A DNA stretch of 64,000 nucleotides from Benincasa hispida. Taxonomy: Eukaryota > Streptophyta > Magnoliopsida > Cucurbitales > Cucurbitaceae. Each line of letters starts with the position of its first letter. The first letter of the stretch is position 1. Both the position numbers and the translations under genes were made by a program. The stretch spans positions 30,483,682-30,547,681 of the forward strand of contig NC_052349.1 in assembly GCF_009727055.1 (NCBI RefSeq). Direction: 5' to 3'. The notes below the pieces were generated by a model, which was not told where the DNA came from, searched no databases, and was given only the letters and a program-made list of their open reading frames with translations. Shown in pieces: positions 23,466 to 35,132 of the stretch.

Positions 23466-23846
23466 ACAATGACATTAAAGGAAAAGAAAGGGCAGATTTG
23501 GGGGGGGGGGGTCCATTATATATACATATTTGAAAGATTCCTATCAATAGAAAAATCTAAAAAATATTTACACTTTATAGCAAAAAAAATATTTCAAGAG
23601 TGCTTGTACTTTTGGAACTTTTTACTATAAAATTTAAATATTTTTAAATATTTTTTATATTAAAAAGACCCCTATATATATATATATATATATATATTTT
23701 TTTAACTAAATTAATTTCCAACAATTTTTTTCTCTTTTTCTTTTCCCTTTTAACTAATTTATTTTTTTTAAATTCTTTTTTTTTCTTTTTCTTTGTTGTC
23801 ACATTTCTTTTCTTTTCTTTTTTAAAATTTCTTTTATGTTTTTTAA
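23466..23846. repeat. Low-complexity stretch: G12, TA and pyrimidine tracts
   Basis: A run of 12 G (23500-23511), a (TA)n run at about 23672-23697 and a long T/C-rich tract follow. The minus-strand lysine-rich open frame at 23644-23862 comes from that tract. Confidence 0.75.
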
Positions 23847-24250
23847 GATGGAGGAGCATCAACGAAACCTTTGAACTTGAAGATGGAGGGGGATTGACGG
23901 AGCCGCTGTACTTGAAGATGAAGGAGCATCAACGAAACCTCTGAACTTGAAGATGGATGAGCATCGACGGAGCCTTTTAACTTGAAGATGGAGTAACATC
24001 GATGGAGCCTCTTAGCTTAAAGATGGAGGAGCATCGGCGAAGCCTCTAAACTTAAAGATGGAGGAACATCGGTGAAGTCTCTGAACTTGAAGATGGTGGA
24101 GCATCGATGGAGCCTTTGAACTTGAAGATGGAGGAGCATCGACGGAGCCTCTTAACTTGAAGATGGAAGAGCATCGAAGAAGCCTCTGAACTTGAAGATG
24201 GAGAAGCATTGAAGAAGCCTCCAAACTTGAATTTAAAGAAACATCGGGAA
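23847..24250. repeat. 35-bp minisatellite, about 11-12 copies
   Basis: The unit begins GATGGAGGAGCATCGACGG and ends CTTGAA. Unit starts fall at 23847, 23882, 23917, 23952, 23987, 24022, 24057, 24092, 24127, 24162 and 24197, exactly 35 bp apart, with a decayed last unit. Because 35 is not a multiple of three, each reading frame sees a 35-residue (105-bp) period, which explains two overlapping serine-rich minus-strand open frames. It lies in the non-coding part of the G2 gypsy remnant. Confidence 0.9.
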
Positions 24251-24466
24251 AACTTGATATTGAAGAACATCTATAGCTAAAGATGAAGAGTAGAACTATA
24301 GACGAGTGATACTTCGAACTTGAAGTAAGCAACGCCAACACTGCTTCTTTATTTAAGTGATTGAAAAGATGATTGAATTTTCTAGTGATAATTTTATTGT
24401 ACACATCCAACCTATGTACCATCGTGTAGACAACATGCGTCTTCAACTTGTGCTGCTCCCAGTAGG

Positions 24467-24800
24467 GATGAACATCTTCAATTTATTATGTTGCCTTCAA
24501 TAGAGATGAACATCTTCAATTTATTGTGTTGCCCCAATAGAGATGAACATCAACTTGTTTTTTGGTAGAACCACACATAAGGTGATTGTGCTACTTTTTT
24601 TTTATGAACTGAACTTAAATTTCTTGCCTACGTACCCTTGAAGAAAGGGATCAAATCATGACGTAGTTCATGAGGAATATTCTTTTTTTTTTTTTCTTTT
24701 TGTCTGGACTGAACTTAAAGTTTCCTTCAAGCTGTCTACATACCCTTTAGAATGACAGAGATCAAGTCATAACGTAGTTCAAAAGAATATTTTTTTTTTT
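24467..24800. repeat. Two further tandem repeats in the element's non-coding region
   Basis: A 37-38-bp unit starting GATGAACATCTTCAATTTAT is present nearly three times at 24467-24555. A unit of about 100 bp ('ctgaacttaaa...ctacgtaccctt...gatcaaatcat.acgtagttca') follows twice at about 24605-24695 and 24706-24792. Each ends in a poly-T block. Confidence 0.7.
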
Positions 24801-24803
24801 TTT

Positions 24804-26486
24804 TTATCGTTCAACATTTAAGCCCATGCGGGCAAAAAGTAATGTGTAGTTTAGGCTCTTGCGATAAGGAGCTTTTTCTCTTTGATCATAAGATGCAGAC
24901 GGTGTTGGAACACTTGAAATCGTCGCTACTGCAGCATGATTTGTTTGAGCTATTTCATCAAGCTCTAGCTCAATCTTCTTTTCATGAGCCAACTTCATAA
25001 TCAGCTCTTTTAGCACGAAGCACTTTTCCACTAGGTGGTTAATGACCCGATGATACTTGCAATAGTTAGGATCGTCTACTTTTCCTAACTGCACAAGCAG
25101 CTTGCATTCTGGCAGTTGAATGAATTATTTCTCTAATAATTGCTCCAACATGTCTGCAATATCAGAGTCAGGGAATGGATAAAAATTTTTTTTTTCCCTT
25201 TCTTTAAGAGTTGGGTGAAGCTTCTCCCCCTCATTGTATATTCTTTCAAATTTTATTTGTTTTTCTTTAGAGGAAAATTTGGTTGGGATTGCATGAATGA
25301 CTATAGATTATCTGGTGGCACTATTCACGATCTTTTCAGTATCCTTGGTTTCATTCTTGTCTTTTTTCCCTTCAGGGACTAGAAAATCTTTAGTTTCCCT
25401 ATTGACGATGCTCAACTCCATGTCATGAGCGCGTGTCATTAAATCTTCAAATGTGTGAGGTTTTATCCTTTGTAGGATGTAGATATGCATGCCTTGGGGG
25501 CATATCTCCATTGCGGACAATTCAGTGAGTTTATTTTTGCAATTCTAACTTAGAGCTCTTCATCAGTTGATGTGGTCGATAACTAGCCTTTCCTTCCGCT
25601 GCTTGGTGTTTGACAGCTCCATCATACTGATGATACACCTAGTGTTATAAAAGTGATTAAGGAACTCTCTTTCCAACTGTTCCCAATTATCAATCACTTT
25701 TGATTCTAGATCAATATATCAATCGAAAGCATTTCCTTTCAAGATACGAACAGACTTCTTGACTAGCAGGTCTTCTCTGGTTCCTGCATTTTCACAAGTT
25801 TCAATGAAGTGAACAATATATGGTTTTGGATTCCCTTTTCCATCTAACTGATGGAACTTTGGAGGTTGGTACCTAGTTGGAAATTTCAGATTGTCGATCC
25901 TCTTGGTGTACGACTTATAATATATAAAATAAGTTTGTGATGATCTTCCTTACTAAGGCATTATGGAGTTTGTGATCATATCCTACAATTGTTGAACTGA
26001 CAAGGAGGCGACAAAGGTAGATTGTTGCGGCTAACTTTCCTACAAGACAACCTTTCATTTGGCATTGGTTATGACAGCTGAAGTTTGACTCGTCTCAATA
26101 GTTTTTCGAGCCTGTATTGATCTCTTAAGGCAATGATTTCATGGTCTCACTCTCAACAACTTTCATTAAAGGATTTATCTTTCTCTCAATCTCTACCATG
26201 GCCAATCCAGCCGTTATGTCAGCCATCATGACAAACACTACATCAAAATGTGATTCTTTCTTCAATCGATAAAAAACAGGAGTAGAATTGTCGAACAAGG
26301 GATTTTCTTTAATGACGATCCCACCTTTAGGAAATTTCATCAGTTGTTCCTAGATTTTCTCCACGATGACAAATTCTTGTTCTTGCTTATGTAGGATCCC
26401 TTTCCTTTTGAGTGACTTCGAGTGACAGGTCTCGTTTAGGAGCCGCTTGTAGTAGTTGCCTTGGATGTAACTTTCTTTGGTGCCAT
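24804..26486 (-). pseudogene. Ty3/gypsy gag pseudogene (G2 family)
   Basis: The minus strand begins ATGGCACCAAAG (26484-26486), about 60 bases inside the PBS, but meets a stop after 16 codons. Downstream, in shifting frames, come 'MADITAGLAMVEIERKINPL' (a predicted coiled segment), 'IKPHTFEDLMTRAHDMELSI' and, near 25000, 'DPNYCKYHRVINHLVEKCFV', a zinc-knuckle-like C..C....H...C stretch. These phrases match, from memory, gag of an abundant cucurbit Ty3/gypsy family. Several stops and frameshifts make it non-functional. No protease, RT or integrase follows: the expected pol position holds the minisatellites instead, so pol has been lost or the element was a non-autonomous derivative. Confidence 0.7.
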
Positions 26487-26527
26487 TTGTTGATTTGGAT
26501 AATGAGAGAAAAATGAGAGGTAGAGAT

Positions 26528-26545
26528 GTCCCACTGGGCGTGCCA
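26528..26545 (-). other. Primer binding site of the G2 remnant
   Basis: The minus strand reads TGGCACGCCCAGTGGGAC three bases inside the LTR end. A TGG start directly after an LTR fits a tRNA-primed PBS. I cannot name the tRNA with certainty. Confidence 0.5.
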
Positions 26546-26548
26546 ATA

Positions 26549-26805
26549 TATTTGCACGAGGTTCCCAGAGAAACTTTTTTAGTAGAATTTGAACTTTTAT
26601 ATTTGTATTGATTTTAGTATAGCATGTAAAATCTCTAATACATAATCCTGTGATGCTTTCAAAATAAACTTTAATCTTTAATCTTTAGGCTAGCTGATTT
26701 TCTTGGATGCTCGGTCTTTAGACTTGTTGATCTTCTTGGATGATCGGCCTTTAGGTTTGTTGATCTTCTTGTTGATTAGTCTTTGGGCATTTGAGTTTTT
26801 TTTTT
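26549..26805 (-). mobile_element. Truncated 5' LTR of the G2 gypsy remnant
   Basis: The minus-strand end CTCGTGCAAATA corresponds to CTCGTGCGAACA of the intact family members, and 'gtttctctggg' precedes it. The LTR is cut at about 26805 in a T run. Positions 26690-26800 contain about three 33-bp units ('tcttggatgctcgg.ctttag.cttgttgatct'). Confidence 0.6.
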
Positions 26806-26809
26806 TTTT

Positions 26810-26895
26810 TTTCAATCTGGTCCCTATGTTTCAAGATTTATATTTTTAACCTCGATTTGGCATTAAATACTTATTTTTCATCTTTTTTTTTTTGC
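26810..26895. repeat. Single arm of the 52.3-kb foldback family
   Basis: The phrase 'ggtccctatgtttcaagatt' ... 'aatacttatttttcatcttt' matches 52445-52510. Only one arm is present. Confidence 0.6.
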
Positions 26896-26899
26896 CATG

Positions 26900-28311
26900 G
26901 GCCTACGGAAGAACTCTAAAGTCTAGCTCCTTAGAATTCAAAGATATTTTGTTTGTGTAATTTAATCGATGAAAAATAAAAGAAACATAATTGAAAACCC
27001 AGTTTGAACCAGAATCAAATTAAAATATTCTCTAAAAATAGAGGAGACATTTGTATGCAAGGTTGAAGTTAATCCACTATAAGATTAGGAAAAACATTAA
27101 AACATGAATCCATGAAACACATAAATAGCCACCTAATGTAAAAATCACTAATCAATATAGAAAAAGTACAAAAATATTATATATTCACACATAAATTAAT
27201 TTTTTAATGTCAAAATTTATTGCTGCATCTATTATTAAAATGGAAAAAAAAAAAACATTTTTGAGAATGTGAAAAATCTATATATTTTCACTTTTTTTTT
27301 CCTGTATTAAATGAGCCTCTTTTGCCCCCGATTTTAAATAAAATGGAACTTTAAACTTTAATAAAAATTAAAATCAATATTACTATATTTTAATTACAAT
27401 TTACCATTGTATTTTAATTGACTCTTTTGCCCCCATCCTTTAAAATGAGCATCTTCTTATAATGGGAAGATGCAATAATAATAATATTATTTTTTTTGGT
27501 TATTTTAGAGATTTTTTTAATAAAAATAATATATCTTTTTTTTGTGTGAAATATAGAATAATATCTTGTATTTATTGGCTATTTGAAATTTATATATGTG
27601 ATGATTTTAAGAATGATATGGTTAATTTTAGAGCACTATAAAATTAAAAGAGAAAAAAAAAAAAAAAAAAGGTAGGTGGTGCCCAAATATGGCAATCAAA
27701 GGGTCCCAATGAAACAAAACAAATGACATTAAAATAATATTTCTAAAATCCAAAATGTGGTTTGGGGCTTTTAGAAAGAATGACCCAACAAAATATTTTG
27801 CCCTGCATAATTAATGGAGGAATCTTATGCCCATTCAATATTACCTTTATTTATTTATTTTTTTCCTCTCTTCTTTATAATGTTATTAGTGTTTATGGCC
27901 CTTTTGGGAGAATTTCTCAACATATGTACTTTAACCATGTATTGCCAAATTTAGCAACTCACCCTTCTTAGATCCCCTTCTAAAGGTCGAACATAAACAA
28001 AAGCTTTAAATTTTTTTAATGTAATATTAAGTTATATTTTAAAATGATGTAAAAATTTTCGTTATCTGACATTGTTTTCTCCGTTGTCGTATTTTATCAT
28101 CATAAGTTATTGTTTTTAATTAGGTTTGTTTCTGTCTTTTTTTAGTACTAATTACGTTAAAAACTTATGTGGGTGGAAAATTTTGACTTTTTTTTTACTA
28201 TATGACACAATATATTTTATTACCTAAATATGCTAACTCATTTCAGTTCCTACATATTCTTGTGGAGTCGGATACTACAGACACGATATCACTCCTTTCT
28301 AAACAGTCTAC
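26900..28311. other. AT-rich spacer, no gene seen
   Basis: No recognisable gene. There is an A run of 19 at about 27653-27671. Confidence 0.5.
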
Positions 28312-28934
28312 TAGAGATGTCTAATTTCCTCACGGGGATGGGCCCCACTCCAAACAGGGCGGGGATTCCCCGATTAGGCTGGGAGGGAGCGGGGAACAAA
28401 AATCCCTGTGAGCTAATGGGTACGGGAACGGTGAATGCATTCCCCCCGTTCTCCATCCCGTCCTGATTAACTTCTACATATTTATTTAGTATAATTATCT
28501 AATGATATGTTATTATTATATAAATATTACATTTAAATTTCAAATTTGATTATTTATTGGAAAATATAATGAATATGTTTAAATTTAGATTATATATGTG
28601 AATAATTTGATTTATATTTATTTCTTTCTACTAAAAAATTAATTAGTTTTTTTAGGTCAAAATTTGAGTAATTTATCTTTAAATTCAAATTGTCATATAA
28701 AACTAATCATAATAAACAATTTAGTGATAAAATTAATTATTTAATTAAAATTTGCTAATATTAGTGATTTAAATTAATTGGTTTTTAACAAAAAAAAAAA
28801 TAATAGAGAAAAATTCTCCGTGGGGAACCCGATCCCCGTGAAGAATTTCACGGAGATTGGAAATGAAATAGGGAGCGGGGACGGGGATGGAGAATGGCAT
28901 CCCCAGCCCCACCCCGCCCCCGTGGACATCTCTA
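28312..28934. mobile_element. hAT-like MITE with GC-rich ends (623 bp)
   Basis: The termini TAGAGATGTC and GACATCTCTA are inverted (9-10 bases) and are followed by long GC-rich inverted arms ('cacggggatggg' and 'cccccgtgga'; 'gttctccatcccgt' and 'acggggatggagaa'). The 8-bp flanks cagtctac (28304-28311) and aggtctag (28935-28942) agree at 5 of 8 positions, as an aged hAT 8-bp target duplication could. The centre is AT-rich and non-coding. Confidence 0.6.
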
Positions 28935-28942
28935 AGGTCTAG

Positions 28943-30553
28943 AGACATCACCAAAGTTCGTAATGTGTTTGGCGAATGTAGAATCCATGACCTCTCATTT
29001 GGGTGGTGTTACCTTCTCCAAGTGTGCTAGATCTTGAAATTTTATTACAAACAACCTTGCTTGTTGTGCTTCTCATTTCTAAGTTTATTGTTTACACTTT
29101 GCCTGCCGCTTCTATGTGGAGGAGAGTGGCTCTTGGACGGATGACTTTCTTGTTTAAGTATCCTTGATCATATGAAGACAACGATAAGTGTGGTTTGATC
29201 TAGTTGGTAATGTATTTTTCTTTTGAAAAAAAAAAATCTACCTAGTAAAATATATTTACTCAATTTACCCAAAATAATGAAAGACTAAATTACCACATGT
29301 ATTAGTATAAATAATCAATACATTTGATGTTATAAATATGAATGGATTTTATATATATACTAACATCGATATATTGGGTTTGAAAGGTTAACAAATTGAA
29401 AAAGGGCAAAGATAGAAATCATAATTATCAAATAATTTTTTAATATAGGTTTCTTCCTATAAAATGCACTAAAATGAAAAATAAAATGTAGAATAATCAA
29501 CCTGTATTAACAAAATCTTAGATTATTTTATATATAATAACATCAACAAGTGTTTTTTTTTTTCCTTTTTCTCTTATATATAATTATAAATATCTTTATT
29601 ATTATTATTTTTTAACTGCAGTAGTTACTCAGTCCTCATCAAAAAGATTGAAAATATTAGCTTTTTTGTTTGATTAGTATAAATTGCAAATTTCTTTAAT
29701 TATTAAAGTGATGTGAAGGAAGTGGTCAATTAATCGTATCATATTGCTTTGTTTTTTTTAAAAAAAATTTACGGCTAATATAAGATATAGAAAGGGACAA
29801 TATGATTTTATATATGCCACAATTTTTTTCCTAAATAATTTAATTGAATGATTAAACTGTCTAAATCTAATCTAAACTTTAAAAAGTATTAAAAGACAAA
29901 ATTTTGATGTTAAAGTGCTTCCACTTATATTTTAAATCAAAGATGATATCAAACAATAATTCAGATTCTTTAAAAAAAGAAATTTGAAAAAAAACAAAGT
30001 TGAACAAATTAATTTAAACGCATGAATTGTAAACAGAAGTGGATTTGCATCGAATACTTTTTTTAATTCATATATTTATTTTCAATGCATCAAAATGAGC
30101 TACTTTTTTAAGATTTAAATTTTAGACTATGTAAAAACAAAGAAGAAAAAATGATTATGATGATAAAGATGAAAATGGAGCCATATTAAAAAAAAAAAAA
30201 AAAAAAATTAAATCATGGTTTGGTTTGAACCTTTTAAAATTAAGTAGGCCTTCTTGCTTCCAAAAGTGTAGCATATGATAAATAAATAAGAATAATAAAA
30301 AGAAAAGGAAAAAAGAATGAATAATCAAGAATAGGAGATTTTTTGTATGTTTGTTCTTTTTGAGGAATGCTAGGACAAAATGCAACATGCTAGTTGATAA
30401 GGGAGAAATATTCATCACATTAAATTTTTTATTGTCTACTTTTACAACTCCATAAGTTTCCACATCATAAGATACGATTCGAGAAAGTTTAAATCTTTAC
30501 CCTATATGAATGGTAATTAATCTTCTTATTGTTTAATATGATAAATTTGATAG
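28943..30553. other. AT-rich spacer, no gene seen
   Basis: No supported gene. The open frame 30155-30463 (minus) is low-complexity and has no domain. Confidence 0.5.
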
Positions 30554-31043
30554 TGTTGAATGAAAATTTTTGGACCAATCACAAGTTGCCACGTCATTTA
30601 TTAAATTAATGACGAAATTTTAAATAATTAAATTTGAGTCCAATTAGAAATTGACATATGTCTCGAATTGAAGTTAAAGACAAATTTCGATGACGCCACG
30701 TGGCTTTATCATCATCGTTGAATCAGATAAGATTAATTTGACCCAATTTGATATTATTATTTGGGTCAAAGTCCAACTAAGCCCAAAAATAGGTTGAATT
30801 CGACCCAAGTGTCAAATCAGGCCTAAATCCAATTAATTGGGTCCAAAGGCTATGCTCATGAACCAACCAAGTCCAAATTCATGGGTTAACCAGACCCAAG
30901 CCCATGAAGCACATCAGAAAGCCCTATAAATAGAGACACTATTCTGGACAGCATTTTTTGAGTCCAGAATTCATCAACAAACAAAGACTCAAATCAACAC
31001 CAAGTTCAACCCACGAAACAAGTTTCTAAGCCTCGTGCGAACA
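30554..31043 (+). mobile_element. Solo LTR, G2 family, with perfect target duplication
   Basis: It begins TGTTGAATGAAAA and ends CTCGTGCGAACA (490 bp). Both sides are flanked by the 5-mer gatag (30549-30553 and 31044-31048). A TATA-like CCTATAAATAG lies at 30922-30932. No internal domain adjoins. It shares its 3' end with the LTRs at 20636, 26549 and 34156. Confidence 0.88.
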
Positions 31044-31383
31044 GATAGAAAATATAAAAATTATTATTATTATTATTAGTCCAATAATTATGGAGATAAG
31101 AGATTGAGTCATTAACCTTTGATATTGTAGCTTTAAAAAAAACATACAAAATCTTTGGTATAGTAGTATTGACAAGTATTTTACCTATTCAACTACGCTT
31201 TTATCAACCTAGATAAACTATTATTTCTAGCCCAAAAAAGAAATTTAAAATAAAAACCATTAGGAAGTTTTTTTTTTCCTTCTCTTTTTTGGTTTGACCA
31301 CGACATTGCTTCTTTTTATTGTTTTTAAAATTGATGTGATATGAATACCTTTTTTTTCACTTGTAATTTTTTTTTTCAAAGTT

Positions 31384-31581
31384 AGTTTCAAAATCTAACT
31401 CTAAATTTAGGAATTAAAAAGAATTAATTTTCGATATTATTTATAATTGAGATCGAAACATAAATCTCGTGATTTCTAATATAGTTTCAAAATCTAACTC
31501 TAAATTTAGGAATTAAAAAGAATTAATTTTCGATATTATTTATAATTGAGATCGAACCATAAATCTCGTGATTTCTAATAT
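31384..31581. repeat. 99-bp tandem duplication
   Basis: Positions 31384-31482 are repeated at 31483-31581 with apparently one difference (gaaacat versus gaaccat). The minus strand of the second copy contains GGTTCGATCTC, a good tRNA B-box match. Confidence 0.92.
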
Positions 31582-32600
31582 ACTTATATTTGAATGAGAC
31601 TATATTCAATTTGACACTCATTTAGAGATTTAAGTTATAGGGTTTAAACATGTGAAGAAAAAGTTTTTTTTAAAAGAAGTCTTAATTCTACTTGCTAATG
31701 TTCTTGTTTTGTTTTATAACATTTTTCCTTTTATGATATAAGTGACCATAAAACATTGAAATATTATATTATATAAAAAGAATTTATAGCTGGATTGAAT
31801 TTGATAGAAAATTAAAAAAAAAAAAAAAAACGCATATAAAATGAAAAAAGGGGGGAAATTATGAAGAATAAAAATACCCCATAATGAAAATTACCCCACT
31901 TGAAAGTATTGGTGCAAAAATGTCTCACATTTTTAAGGAGCTAAGTGAAAATATTTTTGTCCATTTATATCTTAGTATATTTGATTATCTATAATCAAAT
32001 CATCTTAATAGTATTATTATATTTTATTAAATAAAGAATTTTTCATTAAAGAAACGAAATTTCATTGCATATATATATATATATATATATATATAAAGAG
32101 ATATTAGTTGGATTTGGATATGTGAAATTATTGTGTTCTATTTATAGCTTCGATATGTTTTGATATTTATGGTTGAATGATAAATTGATATCTATTTGGA
32201 TCAAGAGAAAGATATATATATATAACTTTATATCTAGTTATCTTTAGCATTCAATGATATGTTTTTTAATTTAACAGGTTTTCTAATATTTTTTAAAATT
32301 TTAATTTGTCCTATATTTAATTTTAGCAAAATTTTAAAAAAACAATGTAACCATAAAATCTCTAATATTATTTCACGTTCTAAGCCAAGGATAAATAAAA
32401 TCTTTAAAATTTTTCTATTTAAAGTGTATTTATTATCTATATTCTGGTTGATATATCGGCCATTTTGAATTTTCTAGCAATGGTCACACTCAAATGAAAA
32501 TGTATGCCAGCGTGTCCTTTCTTCATACTATTTCATTTGATTTTCTATCGATTGCAACAAAAAACAAACCCATTGAGAGAAAAAAGGATGTTAATCTCGA
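31582..32600. other. AT-rich spacer with (AT)n microsatellite
   Basis: An A run lies at about 31814-31830 and an (AT)n tract at about 32070-32094. No gene recognised. Confidence 0.5.
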
Positions 32601-33360
32601 AGGGACAGTTTGTTTTTTGGAAACGTAAATAATTAGAATTTTAGATGCCCAAAATTATATATATTAAAAATTATTGATGTCCAGTATCTTTAGATTACAT
32701 ATTTGTTTTGTAGTAATATATATATATATTTGTAGATATCTGAAACTATTTTGATAACTACCTTTGTTTTGTAGGATTTCTATTTGACAATGTTTTAAAT
32801 TTACATAAAGTTTCAAGAATGCTTTTACGACTATTTATTACTTTATAATTAATTTGATATAATTTAAACTTATATAACATATTTGTTTTATCAATTTTAA
32901 TTTCTTTTAAAATTAATACAGTTTATATTATTTTTATATGTTATTTTTCTCAACAAAATAGTATATCGTAATTTAAGATTTTTTATAAAATAAATATTAA
33001 TTTAAGGTTAAACTTGAATATATTGCTAAAAAATAATAAGAATTATGATATAACTAAAAATATATGATAAAATGTTGATTTTAATTATATAATGCAAATG
33101 AAGATTAATATATGTGTAAAATACAATAAAAAGGAATGACAAAAAAAATTAAAACCAAATGCCCTCAACTCAGAAATCTAGAAAACCTATGTTTCAAGAG
33201 GGCATCCAAAACTCTCCAGATACCCTTCGTCCAGGCATCCTAGGATGTCAGGAATCTTCAGATGTCGGGACATCTCGTAATATTGCAAAACAAACACGGT
33301 AATCCAAATGCCCACTCCATAAAAATTTAGGATATCCGTGAAACAAACTTGTTCCAAAAT
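32601..33360. mobile_element. Possible TIR element
   Basis: The left end 'gggacagtttgttt' and right end 'aaacaaacttgttcc' are inverted. Inside, 'agatgccc', 'gatgtcc' and 'gatatc' words recur in mirrored order, with a GC-richer 33170-33300 segment. Boundaries and target duplication are not established. Confidence 0.35.
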
Positions 33361-34155
33361 TTGTATTATCGTGTTGTTTTCATCAGTAGGTGAAGATGGT
33401 AACTAGATGTGGATGTGGGTAAACCAAGCTAAATGATGTCAATGAAGGAGGATCAGATGAAAAGAGTTTGAGGGATTATTTTATGTTTTTTGGTTTCAAA
33501 TAAATGCATATGGGAGATTTGTTTGGGGTTTTACAATGGATGGTTTTTCTCGAGATGAAATTTCAAAAAGATAGATTTTGCACTTGACGGATCTGTTGAA
33601 GATAGGTGTTACATCGACTATAAGTTTCACATGCAACATTATCATTATTAAAAATGTCGTTTTTAATTAAATTTGGGATTTGCTACACTTTTCCATATTT
33701 TAATTTTAAATGTTTAAGACATAAGCTAGGTTCCATGAGATCCCTGTGTATATTCTAACACTCCCTTTTTTTAATGTATTTATGTATATATACTCCATGA
33801 AATTCATTCATATACGAGTCCATGAGGTTGGCAATTGATGTCTGTTTTTTTTTTTTAGAGAAAAATTAGTGTCTAGACTGTTGGTATGACTATGTTACCT
33901 ATATTTGTTTATATAATACACTTACCTACATTTATGTTATACACTTCTCCACATTTTACTTTTAGATGTTTAATGCAAGTTAGGTCCCATCAAATCCCTT
34001 TATATACCTAGGAAACACTCACATTATTGCATATCAGTATCATTTTACTTATGTCTAACCAAATACGACATGCTCTATGAATTTGAGATAGGTGGAAAAT
34101 TAGTAATTACTACATTTTTATATATGTTTTTAGTTTTTTTTTTTTTTATTGACAT
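33361..34155. other. Spacer, no gene seen
   Basis: Two related short phrases ('cattttacttttagatgtttaa' and 'catattttaattttaaatgttt' with 'ttaggtcccat.a.atccc') at about 33690-33750 and 33950-34005 suggest an old duplication. Confidence 0.4.
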
Positions 34156-34555
34156 TGTTGAATGAGAAATTTGACGAATCACGAGTTGCCACATCATCAT
34201 CAATAAAAATCCGAGCCTATTGGAAAAATTATAAGTTGGATTGGGTTGAGTAATTAAAGTCGCTTAAGCCCAACCCAATTCAAACCGTGAAATTTTGGGC
34301 TAAATTAAAGATTATGCTCAAGCCCAGTATTTCGACCCAACAACAAATAGACCCAAGTCCAACTTGAGCCCAAATCCAATTTGGCCCATAAAGTAATTAG
34401 GCCCCATCACATATAAGGTCCATGAAAAACTTATATAAATAGAGACTTTATCTCTTCATTTGGGAGGGGAGTTTGGAATAATTAAATGCCAAAGCTCTCT
34501 GAAGATTGAAGTTCTGAAGCTCAGTATCTGAAGAACACAACTCCTTCAAAGTTCT

Positions 34556-34690
34556 GAAGATTAGAAGACATACTAAAACTCTGAAGATCATAAAACATAT
34601 CAAAGCTGTGAGTATCAGAAAACATATCAAAATCGTGAAGATCAGAAGACATATTAAAACTTTGAAAATCAGAAGACATATTAAAGCTCT
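34556..34690. repeat. 27-bp tandem repeat, exactly five units
   Basis: Consensus GAAGATCAGAAGACATATTA followed by AAGCTCT. All five units are exactly 27 bp with substitutions only. A multiple-of-three unit gives open minus-strand frames with a 9-residue repeat, but it sits inside an LTR and I do not call it a gene. Confidence 0.92.
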
Positions 34691-35051
34691 GAAGATTTAA
34701 GCTCCCAAGATCCAAGTACTGAAGCTCTTAGTTCTTGAAAACCAACGCTCTCAACCTCTCAAGTGCTAAAGATTGAAACTTCTTAAAGTTTAAAATACTT
34801 AAACACTCAAATTCTAAAGAACTGAAGATCTAAACTATTTGAAGGTTTGAAGATTAGAAGACTTCAACAAACTGACTGTATCTTCACAACCTACAAGCTG
34901 AAGATTCAATCTCGATCAACAGGCCCAAAGACTACTCTAAGTAGGTCAGCAATTCTACATTCCAGAGAGTCTACAGAGAATTCACCAACAAGCAGAAGAC
35001 TCCTAAAACTCCTTGAAGACATAAGATCTTTGAAGACACAATGACTCTTCC

Positions 35052-35127
35052 AAGACTTCTACTTCAAGAACGTTCGATGTTTTTCTTCTAAGACTTCTAC
35101 TTCAAGAACGTTCGATGTTTTTCTTCT
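35052..35127. repeat. 38-bp perfect tandem duplication
   Basis: The unit begins AAGACTTCTACTTCAAGAAC. Positions 35052-35089 and 35090-35127 appear identical. Confidence 0.92.
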
Positions 35128-35132
35128 TCAAA

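Noticed and set aside
23500..23511. Run of 12 G as a functional quadruplex or an assembly artefact
   Set aside because: A single homopolymer cannot be interpreted from sequence alone; recorded only as low complexity.
23847..24250. Regular direct repeats that look like a CRISPR array or a serine-rich protein gene
   Set aside because: Units are head-to-tail without unique spacers, the genome is a plant nucleus, and the open frames exist only because the 35-bp unit lacks stop words.
34448..34715. Minus-strand open frames with a 9-residue repeat
   Set aside because: They fall in the 27-bp tandem array inside a solo LTR and have no promoter, start context or homology.
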